Shown in pieces: positions 34,998-46,919 of a stretch of DNA of 64,000 nt. Under the pieces are notes generated by a model. The model was not told where the DNA came from and did not search any database. It was given only the letters and a program-made list of their open reading frames with translations. The translations under genes and the position numbers were made by a program. Within the stretch, counting starts at the first letter, position 1. Each line of letters starts with the position of its first letter. The stretch comes from Pyricularia pennisetigena (Eukaryota > Ascomycota > Sordariomycetes > Magnaporthales > Pyriculariaceae). Where the stretch lies: the NCBI RefSeq assembly GCF_004337985.1, contig NC_043743.1, positions 955,366 to 1,019,365 on the forward strand. The letters run 5' to 3'.

Positions 34998-37923
34998 ATG
35001 CTGCTGAGCACTCTCCCACTGCGACGATACGCACCTCGACTCGGATTCTTGGTCGATAGCTCGGAGTATCTACGAGTCAATGCTAGGAGACCAGTTCCTT
35101 GGGTATGTGTGCTGTGCAAAGCGGCCTCAAAAAAAGTCTCACCCTCGGCGACATGGATCAGAGATCCGCTGACATAGCTTGCAGTTTCACGCCTCGCGCC
35201 TGCTTGCCACGGCTGCCGCCAGCCCAGTCGATGGCACACGAACATTTCAGTCCTCCCCTCCTGTTGCTCCCAACTGGCATGACGATAATGCGTCCACAAA
35301 TTCAGTATCCAAAAACTCTTTCTCGTGGTCATGGGACCCTAAGTACTTTAAGCACTGGGGTCCAAGTTATGTCTTGCGACAATGGCTCACCAAAGGATAT
35401 GGGTTTTCGGAACACCACGATCACCTCCAGAGAAGCGCCGCTGCTTCTTGGAGTACGCGGCTCTCTATCGTTGCCTTGCAGGTCGACATGATGCGGGCCG
35501 AGCTTGCGCAGCCGACAGGTTTATCTGACCACCTGATCACGGAGCAACTGCTCTTCCAAAAACTCGAATTCCTGGCCAGTAAAGGCATCACGATGGAGGA
35601 CATAGATCTGTGGCTCTGGATCCTCAGACCCGAAAATCCTGTGGAAATGGTACACCGTCTTTGCTCAGCAGACCGCCCTGTACCTCCTTTCGTTATTCTC
35701 CAGGTCTTGGACTTTCAGCAAGCATACAATGATCCCGAGATGCTGAGTCGATTGTATGCCTGCATATCTCGGGCGGTCTGTGGCGAGGGTTTTCCTCAAT
35801 TCTCAACACCTGAAGCTCCGAACTGCGAAAGCAAGCCCTCGGAGGCTACCTCTGTTTCGCAGCTCGACAAAGCATCGCCACAGTACCGATATCGCTGGCC
35901 ACCAAGCCTGTTCATCCGCCTGCTCAGTAGGATGACACACCATAGCCTGCACATTTGGCCTGCCTCTTTGCCTTCATTAGCCCGGCTCGCGGAACGTTAT
36001 ATCGAGACAATGACGGCGCCACAAAGAAGCGGGATCTTCCCGGAGCTCGTTGTTCGTAAAAGACAAAACTATGTCCACAATGCAGCCCTGGTCATCTTCA
36101 GCCATCATGCTCGATATATGCCTCTGGCCAACCTTAAATACAACTGGGAAGCACAAAAGGTGATGCTCGCACTCTCGACCAAGCTGGCACGTCCACCATT
36201 GATCGATCAAGCCGGCTTCAGAGCACTCAGGTCTGTCCTGGGTGGGTTGAGAAAGTCCAAATCAGAGCGGTTAGTTGCCTCTCGACTGTCCAAATCCTGG
36301 CCCCCGTACAGGCAGGCTTGGGATGGACTGGACGAAAAAAGGCCAGTCGAAGCCGACTATAGTAGAAGTGTCAAGGCTGGTATTCTTGCTCGGGAAGCTG
36401 GCTATGCTCCCGATGACGCCGATCTAGCTGTGGATATAATCGGCGGTGCAGCTCTTGGCAGGTTGCCATTCATACATTACCGTACTACCATGCCCCAAAT
36501 AGGCAGGATGGACGCCAGTTCGGCGGTCATTATGCCTTGGGCTGCCAGCATCAAGGCAACTCGAAATGCGCAGGAGGCCTGGCAGGCTTTTTTGCAACCT
36601 CCACAGCCAGGTGTTTCGCCGTGCGCTATCGTATACAACGAGATGTTTATTAAGTTGTATGCCCGAGAAGTTGCCAAGCCAGATGCCCTGCCTGGCACTG
36701 GTCCCGAGGTTCATCCAGTCCATGAGGTCAACCTCAGTGAATTTGAGAAGGCTCGCTTGCAGCCTCCGCGCCCATCAGAGCTCTATGAGCAGATGCGGAA
36801 CCAAGGCATCAGGCCTGTAGGCCACTGCCTTCAGGTCTTACTGAAGAATGCGACATCTCTGAAGCAGATCACACGCTACTTAATGGATAGTCGACAGGAT
36901 GTTCAAGCGTCACGTGTGTTTGTTAAGCTCATCGATCAACGCTTCAAGACGGATCAACCTTACGAATCGGATGAAGTAAAGCATCTCCTCAACATGCCTT
37001 TGCATGTCTTTCGAGCTAGTGCGATTGGTGTGACTAGGTCTTTGCCGTATTCCTGGGTACACGAAGGGCTTAAGCGAAAGAATCCCGACATACACCGCAT
37101 GGAGAACCTTATCAACATGACAACGATCAGGATGGCACACGAAAAAAGCCCAAACATGTCTGTCTGGCATGTTATATTTGACGCTTTGGCTCGCCCTGCA
37201 ATTGCGGTCTTGCCTCACCCTGGAGGTCTGTCACCGGAGGCGTACGAGACAGAAAATCGCATACATGCATTGCGAATGTTCATGCGTGTTTTCCGCCATG
37301 TGCGTGAAACTACAGGAATTGTGGACATCTTAATGTTTGACAAACTCTGTTTGATTTTACGTCGTGCCATCACCGCCATCAAGTTCCAGAGAGGACGGTC
37401 CAAATATTTTGACGAAGTAATCGACGACGCCCATGCAGCACTCAAGGGCGCGGCTGCGAAGCTCTCACAGCGCATTGTTACCAATGAAAACCAGCAAAGC
37501 CAGTTTCTCAAACTGCCATCGTACGGGTATCGATTAGGCCCTGTGCAGGTTCGCTCCTACTTTCGGACCCTTGCATACCTCGGCGACCACGACGAGCTGC
37601 TGAATCGGCTCGAATGGATCATTAGTGAAGGTTTCGGGGACGACGGACAGGAGGAACTGCTCGATACTGCAAGAGACCCGGACCATCCGGACCACGAGCG
37701 TCTATACATCTCTCTGCTCCTGTTCAAGGCCTACATGTCAAAACATGTGCCACCAGAGATGATGGAGGCGCTCAAGTCAAGGGTGATCAAGGTCAGCGAG
37801 GAAAAGGGCTTGACGTGGTGTTGGCCGGATGATGAAGACGTGGAGAGCTTCCTGGATGCGGAGCGTTATCGCGGCGATGAGGCCGCCTTTTGGGAAGTAG
37901 CTCAGCAACAGGAACGGACATAA
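34998..37923 (+). CDS. Predicted mitochondrial PPR-like helical-repeat protein
   Basis: Two exons (34998-35102 and 35185-37923), 947 residues. Exon 1 encodes MLLSTLPLRRYAPRLGF, an Arg-rich amphipathic start typical of a mitochondrial presequence. It ends at an optimal donor (TGG|GTATGT), and the join is in phase with the long exon. The body is almost wholly alpha-helical by eye. Segments such as SELYEQMRNQGIRPVGHCLQ look like single pentatricopeptide repeats, but they are few and diverged. Fungal proteins of this kind usually bind mitochondrial transcripts or the mitoribosome; no specific partner can be named. I do not recognise a yeast orthologue. The alternative that translation starts inside exon 2 is unlikely because no ATG lies near its 5' end and the presequence would be lost. 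Confidence 0.75.
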
Positions 37924-38837
37924 CGGCCATGTATAAATAGCGAGCGAGGCTCTGTATGTTGTATTTTGTTGTATAAAGTAATGTGTCAAATAGAGTATGA
38001 TAGAGACAATGCCAGGGGGGGAAATAGAAAAAAAAAGGAGAGAGAAAAAAAAAAGTATAGAATAACAAGAACTGGAGCCAGACGGAAAGTAATCTTCATG
38101 TTTCATTCTGATTTATGTGAGCGAACACGTACTGCCAAGGTGTATATTCGCGTTGTACTAGGCTTTTGCGGTGTACTCCAGCAAACGTTAGCTGCAGAGG
38201 CGCCCTGACTTATTATGCAGGATGAATTCTACATGATTCAGAGGGAACAAGGTCTTTACAAGAGCTTGTTTGATCACCCTGTTTTTTTTTTTTTTTTTCC
38301 TCCCTTCTTCTTTCCTTCTTTGTTTCTCTGGCTCCATTGTTGCCATTTTTATTATTCATTCTCACCCCCAATTTATTGCACCCCGCTTCTATGCCAGGCA
38401 TTTTGTTGGTCAAACCAATCTCAGGAGCTTGGGTAGGTACCTGGCTTTTCTGATTGGCCAATTTGTTCGACTCTAGCTTTCATAGGGATCATACTTCGTA
38501 TTCTCCATCAAACACTTTCCACGCGCTTTACCCCCAGCACGCGCGCGTTGTTTCGGCGCATCGCGGCGTCGCGTTCAAGAAATGAGCGCCCGCCGGACCA
38601 CCTACTTATTTCTCACTTGGCCGTTGGATTTGATGCGCGCGACTCGTCAGAATTGACTTTGCATTGGGTTTCATTGTCTTCTAGCCGTTGGCCTTTTGCT
38701 TGTTGGTCACATTTGCCTCCTTGAACAGAACCGGTTTTTATACTCAGACTTGTTTACTTTGCCTTACACCTCGTGCTCCCACCCCCAACTTTGCCATGTT
38801 GCGCTGACGCAGCACCCCGTATCTAGGACAGTCTATC

Positions 38838-38874
<37 letters not shown>

Positions 38875-38965
38875 CCAGATCTGGCGTAGATGGCTGGTTT
38901 CTTTCGGATAGCAAAAACATTGGAACGAAGAGCTTTTATGTTGCAATCTTGCTCATGATATCGCC
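37924..38965. other. Intergenic before the DNA methyltransferase
   Basis: No gene is seen. A-rich (38027-38055) and T-rich (38281-38299) patches and T36 at 38839-38874 are present. The last of these lies about 90 bp upstream of the methyltransferase start. Confidence 0.5.
38839..38874. repeat. Homopolymer T36
   Basis: Thirty-six T in the upstream region of the DNA methyltransferase gene. Run length is uncertain in sequencing data. Confidence 0.9.
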
Positions 38966-41900
38966 ATGCCACCGTTTCTTGACGAGCTCGTCAAAGCACG
39001 CGCGGATATCATCGTGAGCCCTCAAAAAGTGACATTAAGACGGCTTGATGGAAGCTACTTGGCTCATCGCCGGTCAAAACAGCCACTATTGGTGGGTGCA
39101 CCATGTTGTCATTGCTCTTAGCTCGAAGCTTTACATTAACTAGTATCTCTTAGTCTTATCTCCATGACTCTGCCGATATCCGACGTGCGCCTGACCGAGA
39201 CTCGAATGACATTCTTGACTGGAGCAGTCCGCCTGCGCTCGCTGAGGATTTAAGCACAATCACCCCGGAATCTGATACCGGAAGCCAGAGCGGTGCAGAG
39301 GAGCTGTCAAGCGGCGCACTCGTAAACCAAGATCCGTTGGTGTCTGTGGACCTCCCTCTAAGCACATTGTCGATACCGAGCTCTATGTACAAGATCTACG
39401 ACCCCGCGACTGAGGAGTGCAGGAAAGCCCACATTCCGACCACAGAGCACAAAGCTTTGGACATACTTGAAAAGGAGGCACGTCTCAAGGCCAGGCACGG
39501 TGAAAAGACAGAGGAGGAGGAAGAGGACGAAATTTATCTGGAAGATTTCGCCTTTTACACATTGGCTTACGCACACAGATATGAACTCTGTGGCTTGCAA
39601 GATCTGTTCAAGATTGGAAATACCACGCTGTATTTTAATGGATGGCTTACCCTTGGCGATTCCAAGCACTACCTGGAATCTATCCCTTTCGGGCGGTGCT
39701 CTATCGGTAACTACGGCTTGGATTCTCCGAGCATTGACGGTGCTGTATGGATACAGTCAAACCTGCAGGGCCGCAAGAAGGCTGGTGTTTGGTACAGGCT
39801 GCGGAATCCAGGTTTCGAATATGTGCGATTGTATAAGCCTTTTCTTTGGCTGGCCGACCTGGCAAAACACGTTATCAATTTTATTGAAAGCAAGATATCC
39901 CAAAGAGTCGTGCCAGCAGAGATCGGAATTCACAACTTTCGCAGTGAGTTCGCAAGTTGGCTTGATCATACCCACGGTCTTTCACCGGCGTTCAAGACCT
40001 GGTTTGATCAGCACCCAAGGCAGGACTTCAGGTCTGACATGGCTGTATACGCCGAATTCTTGTGGAAAGAGGCCAACGGTGTTCTTGAATCAAAAGTCTG
40101 CCGGAACTTGCGCCTTTTCAGGGAAGTTTTGACGTTGGATCAATACCGGAAACACGAAAGCAAAAACAACATGACGGTTGTGACGCCCTACGTTTACGAC
40201 TTGTTCCGGCATATGGAATGCGGGCACCTGCTAAAAAAGGTATCCCCGACTGAAAAACTTCCTCCGGTTGGGATAAGAACGGAGACGGAGACGGAGACAG
40301 AGAGCATTCCATGTCGAATAAGCGAGGACCCCAAACATGCAACCCTGGAGCGAAGAAATCTCATCGATGATATTCAAATCGGCGATGTCATTTCTCGCAA
40401 GCCCGACTGCGCGGGCAGCAAATGGAAGGGCGATGGAAGTTCAAGGTGGTTTGGTCTTGTGCAACAAGTCGTCAAACCTTCACGAGGCGAAACGAGGTTC
40501 CATATCAAATGGCTCTATTCACCTAGAGATACCCCATGCAATCAAGGCACGTACCCCTGGCCGAACGAACTTTTCCTATCGCTGAACCACTGCAGCTGCC
40601 ATCGTGGAGGAGACGATCCGTTTCTAGCCAGCGAGATCCTTGCAAAGCATTCTGTGGCATGGTCTGGAGACGAAAAATGTTCCGAGGAGTTCTTTGTCCG
40701 GCAGTCCTATGATAACGAAGAACGGCGCTGGATTGCTCTTCGAAGGTCGCATCTGTTTTGTGATAACAACACCGATGCGCAGTCCACCAGGTACGAAATT
40801 GGGGAAACGGTCCTCGCAGGCGACAAATCCAGACTGAAGCCTTATGTCATCGCTGGCTTTTCTGGAAACACAACGGTTAACGTCAGGAGGCTTCCGAGAC
40901 GTACCGAACTCGATCCAACCTCCTCATCACCACCCAACGAGCTTGTTTACACTGAAACTATCACTCGACTGCCTGCCAGCCACATTCGAAGTCCTTGCAC
41001 AATCCGGGTTTTTACCGGCAACCCTCAAGTCATCCCCACACCATATGACAGACGGGGTACAGGAAACTGCTTCTTCATCAGATTCAAGCTTAGCGATAGA
41101 AGCCTCGTTGAGATGACAGAGGTGCCCCCAAAATTCAGGCAGGGGTTTCTCCCTCACAGACAGGACAAGCGCAAGCCGAAGCCTCTCCGTGGCCTGGACC
41201 TGTTTTCTGGCTGCGGAAACCTGGGCCGTGGTATTGAAGAGAGCGGTGCGGTTGAGGTCAAATGGGTCAACGACATTTGGTCGCCGGCGATACATACGTA
41301 CATGGCCAACACCAAGGATAAGAACGCTGTCCGGCCTTTTCTAGGGTCGATTGATTTACTGCTCGAAAAGGCCCTCAAACGTGATGGTTCTGTCCGGGAT
41401 GGCGCTGTGCCCTCACGTGGAGAAGTTGAATTTATATCCGGCGGTTCACCATGTCAAGGCTTTTCCCTTTTGACGGTCAACAAAGGCGACGACAAGCAAA
41501 AAAAGAACAGGTCACTGGTTGCAAGCTTTGCTTCTTTTGTGGACTTTTACCGCCCGAAATTTGGACTATTGGAAAACGTTACGAATATGGTCAACGCCAA
41601 CGTCAGGCCAGACTGCGATTACCTCTCTCAACTGTTTTGCGCTCTCGTTGGACTAGGCTATCAGGTACAGGTCATCCTCGGTGACGCTTGGGCGTATGGT
41701 GCACCCCAACAACGGTCGAGGATCTTTTTGTCTTTTGCCCGTGCCGATCTTCAATTACCTAAAGAGCCGGCGAGGTCTCATTCGCACCCTGCAGGCATCC
41801 CAACCAGGGCTATTGGGCACCTGAACAACGGTGAAAGTTTTGTCGAACGCCAGTTTTCCAGCACGGTATTTCGCCATGTTACTAGTAGTGAGGCCATCGA

Positions 41901-42873
41901 CGATCTGCCTAAGATAGGTGACGGGAGACAGATCTGTATTCCTTTTGCGGATCACCGCCCAAACAACGAATCCTTTGCGGCGCAAGTACGAATCGCTCAT
42001 ATCCCGGTTGCCCCCTACGGAATTGGCTTCGTTAAAGCCTACCAAATGGGAAAAATAACAGAGGCGGAGCGGCAATTATTTCCGGCAGATACGCTCAAGG
42101 CGGAGCGGACAAGACGCGGGAAAGGCTGGTCTCGTCTGCCGCCGAATAAACTGTTCCCGACAATAACCACACGTTCGAACCATACGGATTCGCGGACTGG
42201 ATACCAAATCCACCCCAGTGAACATCGAACTTTTACCATCATGGAGATCCGTCGGGCGCAGGGGCTTCCGGACAATGACGTTCTGATCGGCCAGTTCAGG
42301 GAGCGGTGGAAGCTCGTGGGCAACAGCGTGGCGCGGCAGGCTGCTTTGGCGCTGGGGTTGGAGCTGAGGAGAGCTTACTTTGGCACTTTGTACGATGATG
42401 ACGAAGGCGAAGATGAAGAGACGGTACCGCAGGCTGTTGTTTCCAACCAAGGAGATTTGCAGGTGCTGCTCCATCCTGTCCTGCAACCCAAGCTCGAGAC
42501 GAAGCCACAACTCAGGCAAGATCCAGTACCTGATGGGACGACGGTCAACCGCACCCTCGAAAGAGGTCCACACAGGCTATTGGCGGCAGTGGCCATGACG
42601 CCGGGCAGAGATACATTGTCGGCCCAGTTGCGGTCCCAAGGCGTGCGGGCGACAGCGACGGCGACGGCGACGATAGACTTGACCACGGCCGATACTGGGA
42701 AGATGACGACTGCGGCCATCGACCTAACCATCGAGGACGATGAGTCAGACTTGCAAAGCATCACCAGTTCCCAGTGGAAGCGGAAACTGGATGAAGTTCT
42801 TGTGGATAGCGACAACGAGTCCGATGCCGCCCAGGAACATAACTGGAAGCTTTCGAAACTGTCGCACTACTGA
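38966..42873 (+). CDS. dim-2: DIM-2-type DNA (cytosine-5) methyltransferase
   Basis: Two exons (38966-39013 and 39154-42873), 1,255 residues; the short first exon MPPFLDELVKARADII is in phase with the rest. DIM-2 enzymes place cytosine methylation on silent, often RIP-mutated, DNA directed by H3K9me3 and HP1 in Neurospora (family knowledge). The N-terminal 330 residues are targeting-domain-like. Two BAH-like regions follow (from IQIGDVISRKPD, and from YEIGETVLAGDKSR). Catalytic motifs: I GLDLFSGCGNLGRG from residue 696, IV GGSPCQGFS with nucleophile Cys783, VI ENVTNM, VIII GAPQQRSRIFLS, and X VGNSVARQA. The reading GNLGRGIEESGAVEVKW and the SPCQGFS form fit DIM-2 rather than RID (PCQPFS). The C-terminal 250 residues are disordered and hold two IDLT motifs at 1190-1193 and 1205-1208. 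All catalytic motifs are intact. Confidence 0.92.
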
Positions 42874-44592
42874 TGTGCGATGGGGAGGCTTTTTTTTTTT
42901 TTTTTCTCCATTCGCGACAAAGGGAATTCTTTTACCTTTTTTTAATGTTTGCATAGCGGAGGAGCAATGAGGTCATTATCCTTGAAAACACATTATGATT
43001 TTTGGGTGGTCCGTCTGAGCAAGTCATGAGTTATAGAGCATTTCGTTTGGGTAGCATTTACATTACTGCATGCCGGCATGGAAATGGAGGGAGAAAACAT
43101 CAGGTCTCCTGGCTTATTTGGTAGTAGAAGATTTGGCATTTGCAGTGAAAAATCTGAGGACGAGGACGGGGCTCTAAATCTTATACCTAATCAGAGACTA
43201 CAAATGTTGAGTGGCCTTCAGCAGGGTTTCAGGCCGTGGCTTCTTTTTTAGTGTATTAGTGACACATCATTGGCGGGCAGTCAGGATTTCTTGCCCAATA
43301 TGCAACACAAGGAAAGCACCCGTCCTATGAGTAACCAAATTGAGCGCCCACTGAGATCACAGGTTAGACTAGCACCGGCCCGGCAATTGGCTGAGAAGCT
43401 CCGAAAGAAAGCCCCCACTTTTGCCGAAGCTGCCAATTATAGCAGCGGCAGGCGCCTAAATCGACAATGTCTGCGACTCTTTGTCCCTTCCCTTTTTTTT
43501 TCTTCTTTTTTTTTCTTCCCGCGGACACCAAAAAAGAGCAGGAGCAAATCGAACCTGGTTTGAGATCTAGACCACGCGCGGCCAGATGACAGGCCCCTCT
43601 CGCTTTAAATGCTGCCGCGCGTGCGGATAGACAAACCAGTATGCGGGCAGGGTTTGCAAACCTACCCCTGGCGCGCTCGCGGAGCCACATCCCCGTCGTG
43701 CAATTGGACGTCGTTCAACGTCAAGCGCTTGCCTAGGCTTGCTTCTCACTAGTTGCTCCGGCTCGTGTTTCATGCCATTTTTTGACCAGCGCCCTTGGTT
43801 TAGTATTGAAAACATATTGTACTGACCGCTGGGCCACGCCATTACGAAATAATCAACCCATCAAGTGATAGGTACAGCCGCAGGTGGGACCTCCAAGGCT
43901 TGGTCCAAGGTCGTCGTGTCCGGGGCTCGTGGCCAGTCCACACAGTCACTCGCGGCTATGGAGATATGGCTTGGTAATTCAATATCATTCAATGCTCGGA
44001 AATCTGGCAGCCAACGAGTGGATGGTCATGTCTCCATAGTGAATCACTTGGCGCTGCGGCTCATATCATCCATCTTCACCCTGCGCGTATCTAGTTCCAG
44101 AACTCGATCTCGTTTTCTTTCCTTGTTTTTTTGCTGTAAATCTTTCTCAACTCTAGTCTTCCAGCACTTAGGTGTGTGTGTCGATCCCTTTCAACTCTCT
44201 TTGTTCCCTACGATCAACAAAGTTCTAGTCTAGTTCTAGAATCAGAATATCACAGGTTCTTTGTTCACCATTCTTCCACGCTCTTGTCATCCCTTTGATC
44301 CGATCCTTCTTGACGGAGACGGATTCCATTCAACTCGACGGGACTCTCTGTGAGAGCGCCCTTATTAAGCGTTGACTCGGAACTCCCTTCCCTTCCCTAA
44401 CGCTTCCGGCCTTTGATTCTAAAATTTTTGGTCTTTCCATACCATACACCACCACCTGCACTTTACCCAATTCAACAAGACTGTACTCTTTCGGAGATAC
44501 AGGCACTCGTTCAGCCAAACCAAACCACACCAAAGAAACAGGACAACGAATAGCATAAACCAAAGACATTCACTCAGAAAAGCGAAGCAAGC
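42874..44592. other. Intergenic before the secreted mucin-like gene
   Basis: No gene is supported. The last 450 bp are pyrimidine-rich, then A/C-rich up to the start codon, consistent with a promoter and long leader of an expressed gene. Confidence 0.5.
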
Positions 44593-46299
44593 ATGTATCT
44601 ACCAGCACTAGTACTACCGCTGCTGCTAGCGGTCTCGTCAGAAGCAGGCCTCATTTTCAGAAGGTTGCCGCAGGACCAAGTTTTAGCCAGGCAGAATAGC
44701 GTAGCAAGCGGATTTCATGATCCAAATCTGCTCGCCTCAGGAGCGTCCGCATCCGCAGCTCCAGCGAAAGCTTCTCCAACCACTGAGGTCTTTTTCGAAT
44801 TCACCGTCGAACCTGAGGCTTCTTCTATCCCTCCTACTACTGCAGTGACGGCCACATCGGCTTTATCGACATCTCCTGCTGCCGGCACAACTTCACCAAC
44901 TTTCTCGCGTAGTCTCAACCTAGGCAGCCTGGGGTCATCCCTGAAACCCGAGAGTACCGCTGCCCTCCTACCGACAAGCTCTGGATCATCAGCCTCAACC
45001 ATAGTCACAGGCACCACTGAAATTACGACAGCGACGGCGTCGACGTCTCCTAGTACGACACCGCTAACTACTGCAACTGCACAAAACACAACAAAGGTGA
45101 CTACTCCAGCCATTCAAACCACTGCCGTAGCCAGGAATTCTTCAGGCGCGGTGATCTCCTCGAACAGCACTACTGTTCTTGCTACTGGCAATTCTGCGGC
45201 GTCGACGTCTTCTCGTACGACACCGCTGACTACTCCAGCCACTCAAACAACTGCCATAGCCAGGACTTCTTCAGGCACTGTGATCTCCTCGGACACCACT
45301 ACCGCTCTTGCTACCGGCAACTCTACGGCATCGCCATCGACTGCCAAAGTCAGTGTCGAAACAAAAACCGTATATATTACTGTGGACCGGTCAACAGGAC
45401 TGTCGGCAAGACCTACCAATACTTCGACGGCCTCGACCGACTTTGAGTCGACTGTGACTCTGGTCGTCACCACACCCACGGTCTTCGTAACAGTTACTCC
45501 CACCGACACTGCATCAGCTGGGACATCTTCGACGCGGTCCACCTCACCGCCCGCATCTCAGGCGCCGACAACTCCTTCGCGCCAAAACACCGAGATCCCT
45601 ACTGGAATCCCCAACGCCCGGGTACCGACGGCCATCCACGTGAAGAATCCCGCGGCCACAGCCACAGCCACGGTCTCGCCTGCCGACTACCAGGTTAACA
45701 TGCGCTACGCCAAGAACTTCAACCAGGTATCCAGTACACTTGACAAGAAGTCGGCGTGCGCCTCGGGGCAAACTGCCTGCATTGATGGCGATTTACACGT
45801 CTGCGAAGACAACCGCTACCAGATGTGGGAGGACTGCAAATCTAGGCAGCTCAGATGCTTTGGAATGCCCATGAACACCACCATCGGCATATTTGTCGAT
45901 TGCTGGGAGCCTGCCTTTGCCAACTCGGTTTTGGGCGGCGCGGCCGGTAGGCCTCCGTCCTTGCCATCGCCGTCATCGACTGCAACTGGACCTGCAACTG
46001 GAACCGGAACTGGAACCGGAACTGCCACTACTCGCACGAGCACAACAGTTCCTCCTCCTCCACCAACCCCATCGCCAAGCACAAAGACCCTGACACCAAC
46101 CACAACACCCCAAACACCGACCACAAGCCCATCCTCGTCTTCGCCTCCGCCGCCGGTGCCAACGCCCTCAACCACAAAGGCAGCGACCACGACTGAGACG
46201 TCCACATTTACGACTTCGACCTACTCCAAGACGCACACTGCCGAGTTCATCGAAGTCACCGTAATATCACACCACAGGCCAAAGACCACCGCCACCTGA
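44593..46299 (+). CDS. Secreted Ser/Thr-rich protein with a six-cysteine module
   Basis: A single exon, 568 residues. MYLPALVLPLLLAVSSEA is a clear signal peptide. Residues 40-385 are Ser/Thr/Ala-rich, mucin-like and probably heavily O-glycosylated, with a duplicated block of about 43 residues (DNA period 129 bp, from 45100 and from 45229). A compact module follows with Cys389, 396, 404, 415, 422 and 437 (starting CASGQTACIDGDLHVC). Its spacing resembles the chitin-binding CBM19-like modules appended to fungal chitinases and Ser-rich wall proteins; that link is from memory and tentative. After it come a Pro/Thr-rich stretch and a polar end. No hydrophobic GPI-addition tail is present, so the protein is likely released or held in the wall by sugars. 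Catalytic domain: none seen. Confidence 0.75.
   Translation: MYLPALVLPLLLAVSSEAGLIFRRLPQDQVLARQNSVASGFHDPNLLASGASASAAPAKASPTTEVFFEFTVEPEASSIPPTTAVTATSALSTSPAAGTTSPTFSRSLNLGSLGSSLKPESTAALLPTSSGSSASTIVTGTTEITTATASTSPSTTPLTTATAQNTTKVTTPAIQTTAVARNSSGAVISSNSTTVLATGNSAASTSSRTTPLTTPATQTTAIARTSSGTVISSDTTTALATGNSTASPSTAKVSVETKTVYITVDRSTGLSARPTNTSTASTDFESTVTLVVTTPTVFVTVTPTDTASAGTSSTRSTSPPASQAPTTPSRQNTEIPTGIPNARVPTAIHVKNPAATATATVSPADYQVNMRYAKNFNQVSSTLDKKSACASGQTACIDGDLHVCEDNRYQMWEDCKSRQLRCFGMPMNTTIGIFVDCWEPAFANSVLGGAAGRPPSLPSPSSTATGPATGTGTGTGTATTRTSTTVPPPPPTPSPSTKTLTPTTTPQTPTTSPSSSSPPPPVPTPSTTKAATTTETSTFTTSTYSKTHTAEFIEVTVISHHRPKTTAT
45037..45357 (+). repeat. Tandem duplication in the mucin-like coding region
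   Basis: Two diverged copies of a Thr/Ser-coding block, offset 129 bp (43 codons) over the part that begins ACTACTCCAGCC. The first copy carries a 33-bp insertion nearer its start (offset 162 bp there). Both copies keep the frame. Confidence 0.75.
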
Positions 46300-46919
46300 C
46301 CTTTTTTGCCCCAAGGATGCCGCAAAACATCAAGCTGGGCTGATGTTGACGATCCGGCGGCTGGGTAAGCTAGTCTGCTCCGGCAGAAAGAGTTTGTGGT
46401 GGTGTTGTCCTCGTCTTTTTTTCTGGCGACTGATCTATTTATTTCTTTTGTTTTAATCTGGCGCGGTCAAAAGTTAGCGTGCAGCCCTGATAGATGTTGA
46501 TCTTCTTATTCCGTTCTTTTAATGATACCATTTTCGAACACATCACTTAGATTTTTACATTTGCTTTCTTTATATAGCATCATATACATTACAACCTATC
46601 ACAATTCATCATACAGTGAAATTGCATATGATCCTACGTTGTGTAAGGGAACAGAAAAAAAAAAAAACACATTCATCATCATGGTGTGGATAGGTTTTTC
46701 CATCACTCCAGCTACGTAACAAACCCGCTCGCCTTGCCCAAGCACATGCCAAAATAAAAACAGACCCAGCTCTTTATGCAAACGCCAAGTCCCATAGTTC
46801 ATTCCCAAGCCCACGCGCTCTTCGCACAAGAGCCTGAACGCCAAAAAAAATAATACCAGATTTATCATGCAAGTAAAAGACAGAGAGAGAGAGAGAGAAG
46901 AGGAAGAAGAAAACATCCT
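46300..46919. other. Convergent 3' region, mucin-like gene / SLD2
   Basis: 620 bp between two converging stop codons, AT-rich with a short GA repeat at 46880-46907. No gene is seen. Confidence 0.5.
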
